A DNA stretch of 17,862 nucleotides from contig CBDUST010000062.1 in NCBI GenBank assembly GCA_965369945.1, positions 1-17,862 of the forward strand. Reading direction: 5' to 3'. The translations under genes were made by a program, and so were the position numbers. Positions 1 through 6,992 of the stretch are shown one piece after another. Within the stretch, counting starts at the first letter, position 1; every line of letters begins with the position of its first letter. A model generated the notes under the pieces. It did no database searches and was not told where the DNA came from. It saw only the letters and a list, made by a program, of their open reading frames with translations. This DNA comes from JADFNO01 sp965369945. GTDB lineage: Bacteria > Planctomycetota > Phycisphaerae > Phycisphaerales > SM1A02.

Positions 1-92
1 CCTCCGTGTTTCAATCCCCTTCAAACCATCTGTGCTCATCTGCGTCCATCTGTGGTTCCTTCCTGTTCTCTGTGCATCTGTGGCTCCTTCCT
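1..92. repeat. Degenerate 10-bp-period intergenic repeat (CATCTGTGGT type)
   Basis: Bases 1-20 read CCTCCGTGTTTCAATCCCCT and recur with one mismatch at 4624-4643. From 27 the sequence repeats with a 10-bp period: CATCTGTGCT (27-36), CATCTGCGTC (37-46), CATCTGTGGT (47-56). The stretch 47-64 recurs at 75-92 with 17 of 18 bases identical. No convincing gene covers it. Related arrays lie at 4604-4663 and 17448-17494. Function unknown. Confidence 0.7.
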
Positions 93-168
93 CGAAGCCG
101 CTCGCCTGGGGCCCGCGGGGCAGCCATAATGAACGCACCACCGAAGCACGGGACCGCGGAAGGACATC

Positions 169-396
169 ATGAGTAAGCGCGACCGCGAGAAACTGAGGAA
201 GGCCAAGGCCCGCAAAGACAAGAAGGCCAAGGCCGCCAAGGCTGCACGCGCTGAGGCGAACCGGAGCGGCGATTCCAACGCGCCAAACCCCGACCAGGCC
301 TCCACCTTTGCGAGCAATCCCTTCGGCGCAGACAGCGTCGGCCGCAGCAGCGGCGGAGGTTCGCCCCGACTACCCCGCCGCAGCAAGAAGGGGTAG
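169..396 (+). CDS. Small lysine/arginine/alanine-rich basic protein, hypothetical
   Basis: A 75-residue protein I do not recognise. The first ~32 residues are dominated by K, R and A with no prolines, as expected for a highly basic helix. The rest is rich in S, G, N and P, contains no cysteine and ends in a second basic cluster (PRRSKKG). There is no signal peptide or membrane segment. The start is supported by GGAAGGA at 158-164, four bases before the ATG. It is convergent with the LVIVD-repeat gene. The composition would suit nucleic-acid or ribosome binding, but that is inference. Low-complexity composition makes a chance ORF possible; the ribosome binding site argues against it. Confidence 0.5.
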   Translation: MSKRDREKLRKAKARKDKKAKAAKAARAEANRSGDSNAPNPDQASTFASNPFGADSVGRSSGGGSPRLPRRSKKG

Positions 397-421
397 CGGT
401 CAGTGATCAGCATCGCGACGT

Positions 422-445
422 TTCGACATTGCTGTCGCTGTCGAA
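422..445. terminator. Possible bidirectional hairpin between convergent genes
   Basis: Perfect 7-bp inverted repeat TTCGACA (422-428) / TGTCGAA (439-445) with a 10-base loop, placed between the convergent stops at 396 and 471. A second small hairpin, GTGCG-CAT-CGCAC, follows at 446-458. Neither has a T-tract, so intrinsic termination is uncertain. Confidence 0.3.
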
Positions 446-470
446 GTGCGCATCGCACTCGTCGCAGTTG

Positions 471-3068
471 TTAGTTCGTTGTCGTCCAGAAGACATGGTC
501 AATGCAATCCGTCCAGGGGAACGCGAATATGATTCCCGCTTGACGAACCTCGTATCGAGTTCTCACTGCACCCGTACCCGCCTCTACGTGATCCGCCGGT
601 ACGCCGTTGAACGTCCTGACGGTATCGACGTTGAAGCCTTGCGCTGCCGTACCGACGATATCCCACGAATTTGTGTTGTAGTTCCAGAACGAGATTGTAA
701 GTTCCAAACCAGGGGTATTCGCCGACGATTCGAACGTCACGTCGAGCGAAGTTGGCGAATCGGTTGGCAACGTTCCGTCGAAGTCCAACGTGATCGGAGC
801 TTCGGATGGGAAGATTGTGATGCCTAGGTCGTGGCACAGATCGACGTCATCCGCGGCCAGAACGTCGTCGAGCGTCCCGGAAGCCAAGAATCCGCGGAAC
901 GCATTGAAGTCGTCCGGTATAGTTGTGGTTGCTTCGTCGACGACCTCGATGATGACCAGTCCTTCGCTCGTGATAGGATCCTTGTATGTTGTCACGTAAA
1001 GATAGGGGTCGTCAAACAAGAGTGAACTATTCCATGATTCTCCGGCTTTCACCCAATCTAGCAGTACAGGCGCACTTGGATCTGTAACGTCAAAGACGAC
1101 GACATGGGTAGATGCTGCACCCGTGTCCGGAGGAGAGAAGAGGGCCACGACATAGGCACGGTCATTGGAAACGGCAACCGCACTAACACGCCTGATCCCG
1201 AGATCTCCGTAGCACCAATCCACAATGGATAGGTCGATGGGGTTGGCTGGGTCGGAAATATCCTGGATACGTAAAGATCCGACACCGTCACAGCCCGAGA
1301 GATTACCGCTGGCAATGTAACGGATATCACCGTCCAAAGCGATATCGCGGGGGTCTTCTCCCCACTGCGTGTGGATCACTTCCGGTGCCAGGGGGTCCTC
1401 AACATTGAGTGCTTGGACGGAGATAGCCGTCGCCAAATGAGCGAACCGGCCATCGGGCGTGACTTCGAAGTCATAAGCAAAGGTGTTGCTGGAGGTACTG
1501 ACAGAACCCAACTCTTGGATATTGTCTGGATCACTAACGTCAAAGTTGACCAGGAAGCCACCGGGTTTGGTGACAATGTGAGCGATGTCCGTAAAGGGTA
1601 GTTCCATGAGGGGGTTAAGTTTCAACGTCATCGCGGTGACCCCATCCTGCCATGGTTTAAATGCACCGGCCGATACTGGGTTCTCGGGGTCGCTGACATC
1701 CACGACCTCAAAACCATTGCGTCCCTCTGACAAGTAGGCCAGGCCGTTACGGACATCAATGCCCCAATTGCCTCGGAGAGTTGTGCTCGAATGGCTGTCA
1801 GGCGTCTGATAGACGCCGACGACCGTTGGTGTGGCATTAGGATCTGAAACGTCGAGAATGGTAAGACCGTTCCAGGCATCTGAGACGTAGAGCAGATCGC
1901 CGACCTTTTTCATCTTTCGCAACTCGGCCGGCGAGTGGTAATTGCCGATCCGAACAGGGCGGGCTGGGTCAGAGACATCCAGGATGATGAGCCCTTCTCC
2001 GGCATCAAGCAAATAAACGGTGGTACCCAAGTTCTTCTTGACCCCATACACAGACGCATGGGTGTCAAATGTACTGATGAGTGTTGGGTTTTTGGGATTA
2101 GTTGCCACATCAAAAATCAATAAACCGCCATCGGTGGCGGTGGGGAGACCGGTGGCGACGTAAGCTAGGCCATTTGAAAAGGCCAGACTGTTTTGGTGAT
2201 TCGAGGCACCTCCTCCGTTACCAATGATGGGAAGGGTGTACGTGCCCCGGAGCTCCGGAGACATGGGGTTAGAAACATCCACAACAGCCAAGAAGTAAAA
2301 CTGTTCGTTAACATCATAGATAATAAGGCAGGCAAGATTGCCCTCAACAGCAACGTTGATAGCTGATAAATTCATCAAAACAGGATCCAATTCGAATTCT
2401 CCAAGCAGCTCAGGATTCAATGGGTCCTTAGAAAGGTGGTAAATGGCAAGTTCGGTAGAGGGATGTTTGTCCGCTGTATACAACAAATCGCCTTTGATTG
2501 TAAATGCTTTATGCGGAAGGATAATAATGTCTCCAAGATCAGTCACGTTTTCTGGGTCGGTGATATCAAAAACACGCGTGGAGTTCCCGTTGTTCACGCA
2601 AGCAATATTCCCGTAGAGTTCTACGTGCCGACTCTGGAAATTCCCGAACGCATCAGGGTTTGAGGCAAGCGTGGGATTGCCTGGATCAGATATGTCTACG
2701 GAGATGAATCCGTAACCAAAGATTTCGTGATGTGTTCCGACATAGGCATAGCCGTCGCGCACAGCCAGATCTTCAACCGTGGAAAGAAGATCGATCGAGC
2801 CGACCTCGGTTATGTTCTTGAAGTCGGTGATGTCCAGAATAACCATACGCCGGCCGCTGCCGATGTAGGCGAGGTTCCCCTGGATGTCGACCGTATTGAC
2901 CGGCCCGCCCCAGGCGCTGACCACCTCGAGCGTCACATCACCCCCGGGGACGGCCTTGACAATGCCGCCGGCCATGGGCGTTACCACGACGGCGGCCAAA
3001 AGAAGTAGAAACAGCGCAGAACACCATGAACTGCGCTGGCTAGGAGGAAACGAGTACGACGTCTTCAT
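471..3068 (-). CDS. Secreted LVIVD-repeat beta-propeller protein
   Basis: An 865-residue exported protein. Residues 1 to ~39 form a signal peptide (basic/polar start, then a leucine/alanine/valine core SALFLLLLAAVVV). The body, to about residue 710, carries some 13 copies of the LVIVD repeat (xxIxDVSDPxxP: MVILDITD, FISVDISDP, LIILDVSDP, LTILDVSDP, FEVVDVSDP, VVVFDVTDP and others), a family that folds into beta-propeller blades; the number would suit two propellers. From ~714 a separate beta-rich domain starts (IPDDFNAFRGF) and runs to the end, of a kind I associate with planctomycete secreted proteins. No C-terminal membrane anchor or sorting motif is visible. Start: AAGGA (complement of 3077-3081) lies eight bases before the ATG. 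It is divergent from the 3207 gene and may share the control region at 3126-3160. Binding partner unknown; an adhesion or scaffold role is inference. Confidence 0.88.
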   Translation of the reverse strand: MKTSYSFPPSQRSSWCSALFLLLLAAVVVTPMAGGIVKAVPGGDVTLEVVSAWGGPVNTVDIQGNLAYIGSGRRMVILDITDFKNITEVGSIDLLSTVEDLAVRDGYAYVGTHHEIFGYGFISVDISDPGNPTLASNPDAFGNFQSRHVELYGNIACVNNGNSTRVFDITDPENVTDLGDIIILPHKAFTIKGDLLYTADKHPSTELAIYHLSKDPLNPELLGEFELDPVLMNLSAINVAVEGNLACLIIYDVNEQFYFLAVVDVSNPMSPELRGTYTLPIIGNGGGASNHQNSLAFSNGLAYVATGLPTATDGGLLIFDVATNPKNPTLISTFDTHASVYGVKKNLGTTVYLLDAGEGLIILDVSDPARPVRIGNYHSPAELRKMKKVGDLLYVSDAWNGLTILDVSDPNATPTVVGVYQTPDSHSSTTLRGNWGIDVRNGLAYLSEGRNGFEVVDVSDPENPVSAGAFKPWQDGVTAMTLKLNPLMELPFTDIAHIVTKPGGFLVNFDVSDPDNIQELGSVSTSSNTFAYDFEVTPDGRFAHLATAISVQALNVEDPLAPEVIHTQWGEDPRDIALDGDIRYIASGNLSGCDGVGSLRIQDISDPANPIDLSIVDWCYGDLGIRRVSAVAVSNDRAYVVALFSPPDTGAASTHVVVFDVTDPSAPVLLDWVKAGESWNSSLLFDDPYLYVTTYKDPITSEGLVIIEVVDEATTTIPDDFNAFRGFLASGTLDDVLAADDVDLCHDLGITIFPSEAPITLDFDGTLPTDSPTSLDVTFESSANTPGLELTISFWNYNTNSWDIVGTAAQGFNVDTVRTFNGVPADHVEAGTGAVRTRYEVRQAGIIFAFPWTDCIDHVFWTTTN

Positions 3069-3125
3069 TTCGTGATTCCTTGTGTTCGACCAGAGGCATT
3101 GAGAGCAGATTGACAGATTTGGTGC

Positions 3126-3160
3126 TTGACGTCAAGTGTGTTTCTGATAGATTTCAGAAA
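3126..3160 (+). promoter_or_regulatory. Sigma-70-like promoter with embedded palindromes
   Basis: TTGACG (3126-3131) and TAGATT (3148-3153), separated by 16 bases, form a good -35/-10 pair pointing at the 3207 gene. The -35 is part of a perfect 10-bp palindrome, TTGACGTCAA (3126-3135). The -10 hexamer is exactly the spacer of a perfect 7-bp inverted repeat, TTTCTGA (3141-3147) / TCAGAAA (3154-3160). Such symmetry over core promoter elements suggests an operator for a dimeric regulator. Because the -35 is palindromic, a minus-strand promoter for the LVIVD gene could use it too, but its -10 there is poor. Confidence 0.55.
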
Positions 3161-3206
3161 TGTTCAATGAATCATCGCGCTTGTGGTCGATTCCGGGGGG
3201 CTTAGC

Positions 3207-4460
3207 ATGCTGAGCACGATGGTGACAGATAGTCACAAGCCGGCCGCCAGCGGCGGATTTGTGCAGGCGACGGCGGCTGCAATGAGCCGCCTTCGATTGG
3301 CGCTCGGTGAGCTGATCGAGGCGATCCCCCAACCGATCAACAAGGCTGCCGACGTGCATCGCGCGCTTGGTGTGGACCCCAAACTCGGATGGCAGGTGTT
3401 CAAGGTCGTCAACGCGGTAAACACGGCTGGAGCAGGCGTCAACGTCCCCAAACGGGTGTCGATGCAGCGACTCCTCAAGGCCGCGGCCGGGTGCGGTGTA
3501 CCTGCCCATGTCATCGATCACACGGCTGCGGCCTTCGACGAGTTCGAGAACTTGGTCACCGAGCATGCGGGGGACCGCGCATCATTCGAGTCGATGGTCA
3601 GCGCCGTTGGGGATCAAGATGACTGTGCGCAAATCGATTTGAATCATCGGAAGGCGGCCTTTCGATCCAATAGCCACATCTGGGGGGTGCAAGCAACGGC
3701 GCGATTGGCGTGTTTCATTTATCAGCCTTCGCCGTCCCATCCGGGTCAGCAGGACCTTGGCGGCATTCGTGGATTTGTTGGGCTGAGACGACTGCGACGC
3801 GAGGGGTCCTGGGTCGTCACACAGACAAAAATGACGGATGCAGACGGTACGGATCGAGAGGCTCCCAACAGGGAAGCATTAGATCCGTCTGCCGAAGTCG
3901 CTCACGGCGTTTCGCTACTCGAGAAGTTCTGTAGTCAGCCGCTTCCAAGGTTTCGAGCAGTGCCGGGGAAGCTGGGCTACGTCAATACTGAGCTTGAGGG
4001 TGACAGCGTTGGCAACCAATCCGCAACAACGTGCATGATCGGCGATGTATGGCGCGGTGTATTTGGCTACTATCGGGACGAGCGGAACAAGCATAGTCTC
4101 AGCCATGCACTTGTTCACACACCGTGCAAGGTGCTGATTCATGATGTATTGGTGCGCGAAGGAATGTATGGCTCGTCAATACCGGAGGTATTGATCTATG
4201 GCGATCATCGCGGCGTGGACCCACATCCTGAAGGTCGAGACTGTGATTTGCTGGCCATGCATGCATCGGTGAGCCACTTGGGCAAGGGACCGCTCGTGGT
4301 TCATACGCCGGACGTACCGCGATATGTCCAGATGCTTGAGTACGCGTTTGATCGGCTGGGATGGGACGGCGAGAAGTTTGACGTGTACCGGTGTCGAGTG
4401 GAGTATCCGGTGATGCCCTCGTCGGTGGTGGTGCGATTCGATCTGCCGGAGAAGCCGTAG
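3207..4460 (+). CDS. Hypothetical protein, 417 aa, cytoplasmic
   Basis: I do not recognise this family. The product is soluble-looking, with no signal peptide or membrane segment. The N-terminal ~110 residues are probably helical (AMSRLRLALGELIEAIPQP, then VHRALGVDPKLGWQVFKVV), which could be a small DNA- or protein-binding unit. A charged stretch after that ends in RKAAFRSNSHIWGVQATAR. The last ~230 residues are mixed alpha/beta, rich in H, D, G and aromatics, with no motif I can name. Start: ATG 3207 is preceded by GGGGGG at 3195-3200; a GTG at 3183 (eight codons longer) and an ATG at 3219 are in frame, so the exact start is open. A promoter with operator-like symmetry lies just upstream, so it may be regulated or self-regulating. 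It is the only gene of its apparent transcript. Confidence 0.75.
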   Translation: MLSTMVTDSHKPAASGGFVQATAAAMSRLRLALGELIEAIPQPINKAADVHRALGVDPKLGWQVFKVVNAVNTAGAGVNVPKRVSMQRLLKAAAGCGVPAHVIDHTAAAFDEFENLVTEHAGDRASFESMVSAVGDQDDCAQIDLNHRKAAFRSNSHIWGVQATARLACFIYQPSPSHPGQQDLGGIRGFVGLRRLRREGSWVVTQTKMTDADGTDREAPNREALDPSAEVAHGVSLLEKFCSQPLPRFRAVPGKLGYVNTELEGDSVGNQSATTCMIGDVWRGVFGYYRDERNKHSLSHALVHTPCKVLIHDVLVREGMYGSSIPEVLIYGDHRGVDPHPEGRDCDLLAMHASVSHLGKGPLVVHTPDVPRYVQMLEYAFDRLGWDGEKFDVYRCRVEYPVMPSSVVVRFDLPEKP

Positions 4461-4473
4461 AGGAAGGCATGAG

Positions 4474-4550
4474 GCATTGGTCGTTAGTCGTTAGTCGTTA
4501 GTCGTTGGTCATTGGTTATTGGTCGTTAGTCATCAGCGATCGGCGATCAG
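4474..4550. repeat. 77-bp heptamer array (consensus TCGTTAG)
   Basis: Eleven consecutive 7-base units without a phase break: GCATTGG, TCGTTAG three times, TCGTTGG, TCATTGG, TTATTGG, TCGTTAG, TCATCAG, CGATCGG, CGATCAG. It starts 14 bases after the stop codon at 4460. The unbroken phase with mostly transition differences (A/G, T/C) looks like slippage followed by point decay. It resembles in form the short tandemly repeated heptamers known from cyanobacteria. It does not code for a plausible protein. Confidence 0.8.
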
Positions 4551-4603
4551 CTCTCCGTGACCTCGATCTCTGCTCCAACTCTTCGCCCTTCCATGCCCAC
4601 TCC

Positions 4604-4663
4604 GCTCCGTGGTCCTCCGTGGCCCTCCGTGTTGCAATCCCCTCTGCGATCTCTGCGACTCGG
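4604..4663. repeat. Second degenerate decamer array (CTCCGTGG type)
   Basis: Three 10-base units GCTCCGTGGT, CCTCCGTGGC, CCTCCGTGTT occupy 4604-4633. Bases 4624-4643 match window bases 1-20 at 19 of 20 positions. Further on, TCTGCGATC and TCTGCGACT continue the periodicity with drift. Same family as the arrays at 1-92 and 17448-17494. Confidence 0.65.
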
Positions 4664-4686
4664 CGGTAAATCTCTTTCTTCAAAAA

Positions 4687-4862
4687 CGGCGATCCTGGCG
4701 CGCGCTAAAGACGCCGCTCGCGATTTACAAGTGCCGAATTAAGCAAAGTTAAGCCTCAAACTCGCTCGGGTAAGCAAAGTTACGCCTCAAACGTGCAAAG
4801 TTACGCTCGGTTAACGACCGTTAGCGCGAGCGCGGCAACTTCAGCGCGCGCCACGATTGCCG
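4687..4862. repeat. Fold-back element: imperfect inverted repeat with 38-40-nt arms
   Basis: The reverse complement of 4687-4724 aligns with 4823-4862 at about 32 of 38 positions with one 2-base gap. The core is 11 perfect bases, TGGCGCGCGCT (4696-4706) against AGCGCGCGCCA (4843-4853). The ~98-base centre holds the tandem GCAAAGTTA repeats. There is no ORF. The layout is that of a small non-autonomous inverted-repeat element or a large RNA/DNA hairpin; no transposase or clear target-site duplication is seen. Confidence 0.65.
4741..4810. repeat. Three imperfect tandem copies of a GCAAAGTTACG unit
   Basis: Unit 1 begins AAGCAAAGTTAAGCCTCAAA at 4741, unit 2 AAGCAAAGTTACGCCTCAAA at 4772 (19 of 20 identical), and a shortened unit GCAAAGTTACGCTCGG is at 4795-4810. 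The stretch CTCGCTCGG after unit 1 echoes GCTCGG in unit 3. All lie between the arms of the fold-back element. Confidence 0.7.
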
Positions 4863-5010
4863 AAAACCGATTTTGCACGCGCCAAACCTCGATAGCATGC
4901 GCTAATCAACGATTCAGTTCTTTGTGGTTTTGCAATTCCCCAGACGCCAGCGCGCACAAATGTGGCCGCGCCCTCAAGCCTCTTCGCCTCCTTGATGCCT
5001 CATCCCTTCT
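4863..5010. other. Gene-free remainder of the repeat-rich gap
   Basis: No gene is supported here. TTTGTGGTTTTGCAATTCCCC at 4921-4941 looks like a third, decayed relative of the 20-mer at 1-20 and 4624-4643. The last bases run into the stop codon of the minus-strand RidA-family gene. No T-tract terminator for that gene is evident. Confidence 0.5.
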
Positions 5011-5475
5011 TCATCCCACCTCCACGATCATCTCGACCTCGACCGTCGCGCCGAGAGGCAATGCAACTGAACCGACCGCAGCGCGGGCATGTCGGCCCAG
5101 GTCGCCGAAGATGTCCTGCAGCAGTTCGCTGGCCCCGTTGGCGACCTTGGCTTGATCGGTGAAACCCGCGTCGGAGGCCACGAACACTCCCAGCCGAACG
5201 ATTCGCCGGACCCGATCCAGTTCACCCCCAACAGCGTCATTGAGCACCGCTAGGGCGTTCAGGACACATTGCCGGGCGGCATCCTGGGCCCTTTCTACGG
5301 AGACGGCAGAGGGGACGGGGCCGGTGGCGAGCAGTTGACCGTCACGAAAGGGGATTTGGCCACTGATATAGAGCAGATTCCCGGTTCTGACGGTGGGAAC
5401 GTAGGCGGCAACGGGCTTGGGAGCCTCTGGGAGGGTCAAACCCAGGTCGCTGAGTCGTTCTTTGGGGGTAGTCAT
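5011..5475 (-). CDS. RidA/YjgF/UK114-family protein
   Basis: A 154-residue member of the RidA superfamily, best known as imine/enamine deaminases that hydrolyse reactive 2-aminoacrylate, though many members have other or unknown roles. The hallmarks are present: YISGQIPFRDGQ near residue 40, and the C-terminal signature R(x)RAAVxxxxLPxxxxVEVE, where Arg131 lines up with the substrate-carboxylate-binding arginine of RidA. It is longer than classical RidA (~128 aa) and fits the ~150-residue subgroup, with an N-terminal extension starting TTPKERLSDLGL. The start is secure: GGAGGA (complement of 5481-5486) lies five bases before the ATG. It has no co-directional neighbour, so it is probably monocistronic. 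Its actual substrate cannot be read from the sequence. Confidence 0.93.
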   Translation of the reverse strand: MTTPKERLSDLGLTLPEAPKPVAAYVPTVRTGNLLYISGQIPFRDGQLLATGPVPSAVSVERAQDAARQCVLNALAVLNDAVGGELDRVRRIVRLGVFVASDAGFTDQAKVANGASELLQDIFGDLGRHARAAVGSVALPLGATVEVEMIVEVG

Positions 5476-5486
5476 ACTGGTCCTCC

Positions 5487-5788
5487 AAGCCCAGAATCGG
5501 GGTTTTGGACCCCTGTGAAATTTTTTTACCTTCCGAGAATCTTGGAACTTGACGTGAGAGAGAAACGGATTACCTTAGTAGATGGCGGTTTCGGCCGCCG
5601 GACCAGTAGCGGCAACATAATACTGCAAAGATACATGCCCTCATCCGCCGGATCCTCCGGCAAATCATTCCCGCCGCCAAGGTCGACAATCAAGACGCTT
5701 TGAAGAAGCCGCTGGTCGGAAGCAAAGTTGTTGTAAGACAGCGGTGGTGCGGCAGGAAGCCGAGTTAGATTGGTTTCGCCCACACGAG
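5487..5788. other. Non-coding spacer upstream of the pilin genes
   Basis: No gene is supported. A 141-codon minus-strand frame crossing it (5526-5951) is rich in R, S and P, lacks a ribosome site and overlaps the folded leader, so I reject it. A small stem GGGGT-TTTGG-ACCCC (5499-5513) is followed after seven bases by TTTTTTT (5521-5527), which could weakly stop plus-strand transcription. TTGACG at 5549-5554 with TACCTT 16 bases on is a weak promoter-like pair. Confidence 0.35.
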
Positions 5789-5889
5789 TTGGGATGAAGT
5801 AGTCCCAGATTCGCCAAGGGCGAGATTCGGCAATGCAAGGCCGGCAACGAGGCCGGAAAGCCGAGTCGACTCGTAGGCTGCTGAGCCTG
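5789..5889 (+). ncRNA. Candidate structured 5' leader RNA of the pilin gene
   Basis: A chain of hairpins ends ~90 bases before the pilin start. TGGGA (5790-5794) pairs with TCCCA (5803-5807). TCGCC-AAG-GGCGA spans 5811-5823. An outer stem ATTCGGC (5825-5831) / GCCGAGT (5860-5866) encloses an inner stem GGCCG / C-GA-GGCC closed by a GCAA (GNRA) tetraloop at 5844-5847. AGGCT-GCTG-AGCCT spans 5875-5888. The palindrome CGAGTCGACTCG (5862-5873) offers an alternative pairing that would disrupt the outer stem. The GNRA hairpin inside a closing stem recalls the layout of c-di-GMP (GEMM-I) riboswitches, but the conserved GEMM-I bases are missing. No Rfam family is claimed. Confidence 0.35.
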
Positions 5890-5980
5890 TGCGGGTAACG
5901 TCGCGTGGCGTTTCGGCACAGTTTTCTTTCCGTTCGTTGTTTTGCTCTCATTTATACCCCTTTATCGGAGACCTAAAACC

Positions 5981-6937
5981 ATGAAACGAAAACGAGCATT
6001 CACCCTCATCGAGCTGTTGGTGGTCGTGGCGATCATCGCGCTGCTCATCGGACTGCTGCTACCGGCGCTAGCCAAGGCGCAGCGGAACGCGAAGACCATG
6101 CGCGACAGTGCGCAGATCAATCAGATTCACAAGTCGTTCCTGATCTTCGCGCAGGAACACAAGAGCCGGTTGCCGATCCCCGGAATTATCAACCGTGATT
6201 TGGCGGATCTCAACGGTGATGGCGTAGGTACGATACAGATTCCCGATGTGGGACCAGAGGACTACAGGCAGAACTATTCGGCGAATCTGTACTCGACGAT
6301 GATCTCCCAGGACTACTTCAACACGAACATCCTCATCGGCCCGACCGAGGAAGCGGACGTCGTGGTAGAGGATAAAGACTTCAACTTCGAGGCCTACAAC
6401 CCCGCGCAGGACGTCTACTGGGACACGAACTTCAAGATGAACATTAACTTTGACCCGGGGGGGCAGAGCGGCCAAGCGAACTGCTCGTACGCCCACATGG
6501 CGCTCGTGGGCGAGCGCAAGATCCGCAAGTGGAAGGACAGCCAGGCGGCTGAAGACCCTGCCATCGGCACGCGAGGAACAGCGTCATTGATCGATAACCG
6601 CCGGGGCGGCGACATGACCGGAGAGATGTACGAGAAGTCGTTAACGCTCCTGTTGCATGGCACCAAGAGGCAATGGGTCGGGAACATCTGCTTCATGGAC
6701 AACCACACGGAGACACTCCTAACGTTCTATCCACAGCTCACGGCCTACGAGTCGTCCGAATCCGACCATGACGTCAAGGACAACATCTTCGACTGCGAGT
6801 TCAACGACCACCCGGAAGTGGACGACGACCCAAAGACATTGCAGCGATCTGCTGATGCCTTCCTCGTGATCTGCTCCTCGGTAGATGCTACGAACGGATG
6901 GTGGTGCGCGAATCGTTACGACCAACTTCTTGACTGA
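5981..6937 (+). CDS. Type IV pseudopilin-like protein, paralogue 1
   Basis: A 318-residue protein with a class III prepilin signal: MKRKRA, then FTLIELLVVVAIIALLIGL. The prepilin peptidase would cut before Phe; position -1 is Ala rather than the usual Gly, and Glu5 of the mature form is present. The hydrophobic segment serves as membrane anchor and pilin-packing helix. The C-terminal half has SYAHM, GERK, HGTKRQWVGN and FMDNHTETL, resembling the C-terminal pattern of planctomycete pilin-like proteins (compare DUF1559 H-x9-DG). It is far larger than ordinary pilins. ATG 5981 is chosen because the prepilin signal begins there and GGAG (5967-5970) precedes it; longer frames lack both. The folded leader lies upstream, a terminator (6954-6988) and a paralogue downstream. 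Whether it forms a pilus or a secretion pseudopilus is unknown. Confidence 0.87.
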   Translation: MKRKRAFTLIELLVVVAIIALLIGLLLPALAKAQRNAKTMRDSAQINQIHKSFLIFAQEHKSRLPIPGIINRDLADLNGDGVGTIQIPDVGPEDYRQNYSANLYSTMISQDYFNTNILIGPTEEADVVVEDKDFNFEAYNPAQDVYWDTNFKMNINFDPGGQSGQANCSYAHMALVGERKIRKWKDSQAAEDPAIGTRGTASLIDNRRGGDMTGEMYEKSLTLLLHGTKRQWVGNICFMDNHTETLLTFYPQLTAYESSESDHDVKDNIFDCEFNDHPEVDDDPKTLQRSADAFLVICSSVDATNGWWCANRYDQLLD

Positions 6938-6953
6938 GTCTGAATCAGCGCCC

Positions 6954-6988
6954 CTGGATCCGCTGCGACAGTGGCGGGTCCGGTTTTT
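6954..6988 (+). terminator. Intrinsic terminator after pilin gene 1
   Basis: Stem CTGGATCCGC (6954-6963) / GCGGGTCCGG (6974-6983), ten pairs including two G-T wobbles, 10-base loop, then TTTTT (6984-6988). It lies 17 bases after the stop codon, so the two pilin genes are probably only partly co-transcribed or are separately controlled. Confidence 0.7.
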
Positions 6989-6992
6989 CCTC

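Noticed and set aside
4474..4810. CRISPR array
   Set aside because: The repeats are 7-20 bases, contiguous or degenerate, without unique spacers of even length and without cas genes.
4557..5155. Plus-strand frames in the repeat-rich gap (4557-4742, 4793-5155)
   Set aside because: They translate low-complexity repeats, have no ribosome sites, and the second runs into the antisense of the RidA gene.
5825..5888. GEMM-I c-di-GMP riboswitch
   Set aside because: Only the general shape agrees; the conserved stretches before and after the GNRA hairpin are not present.
5526..5951. 141-codon minus-strand frame upstream of the pilin gene
   Set aside because: Composition is R/S/P-rich, no ribosome site, it overlaps the folded leader, and no domain is recognisable.
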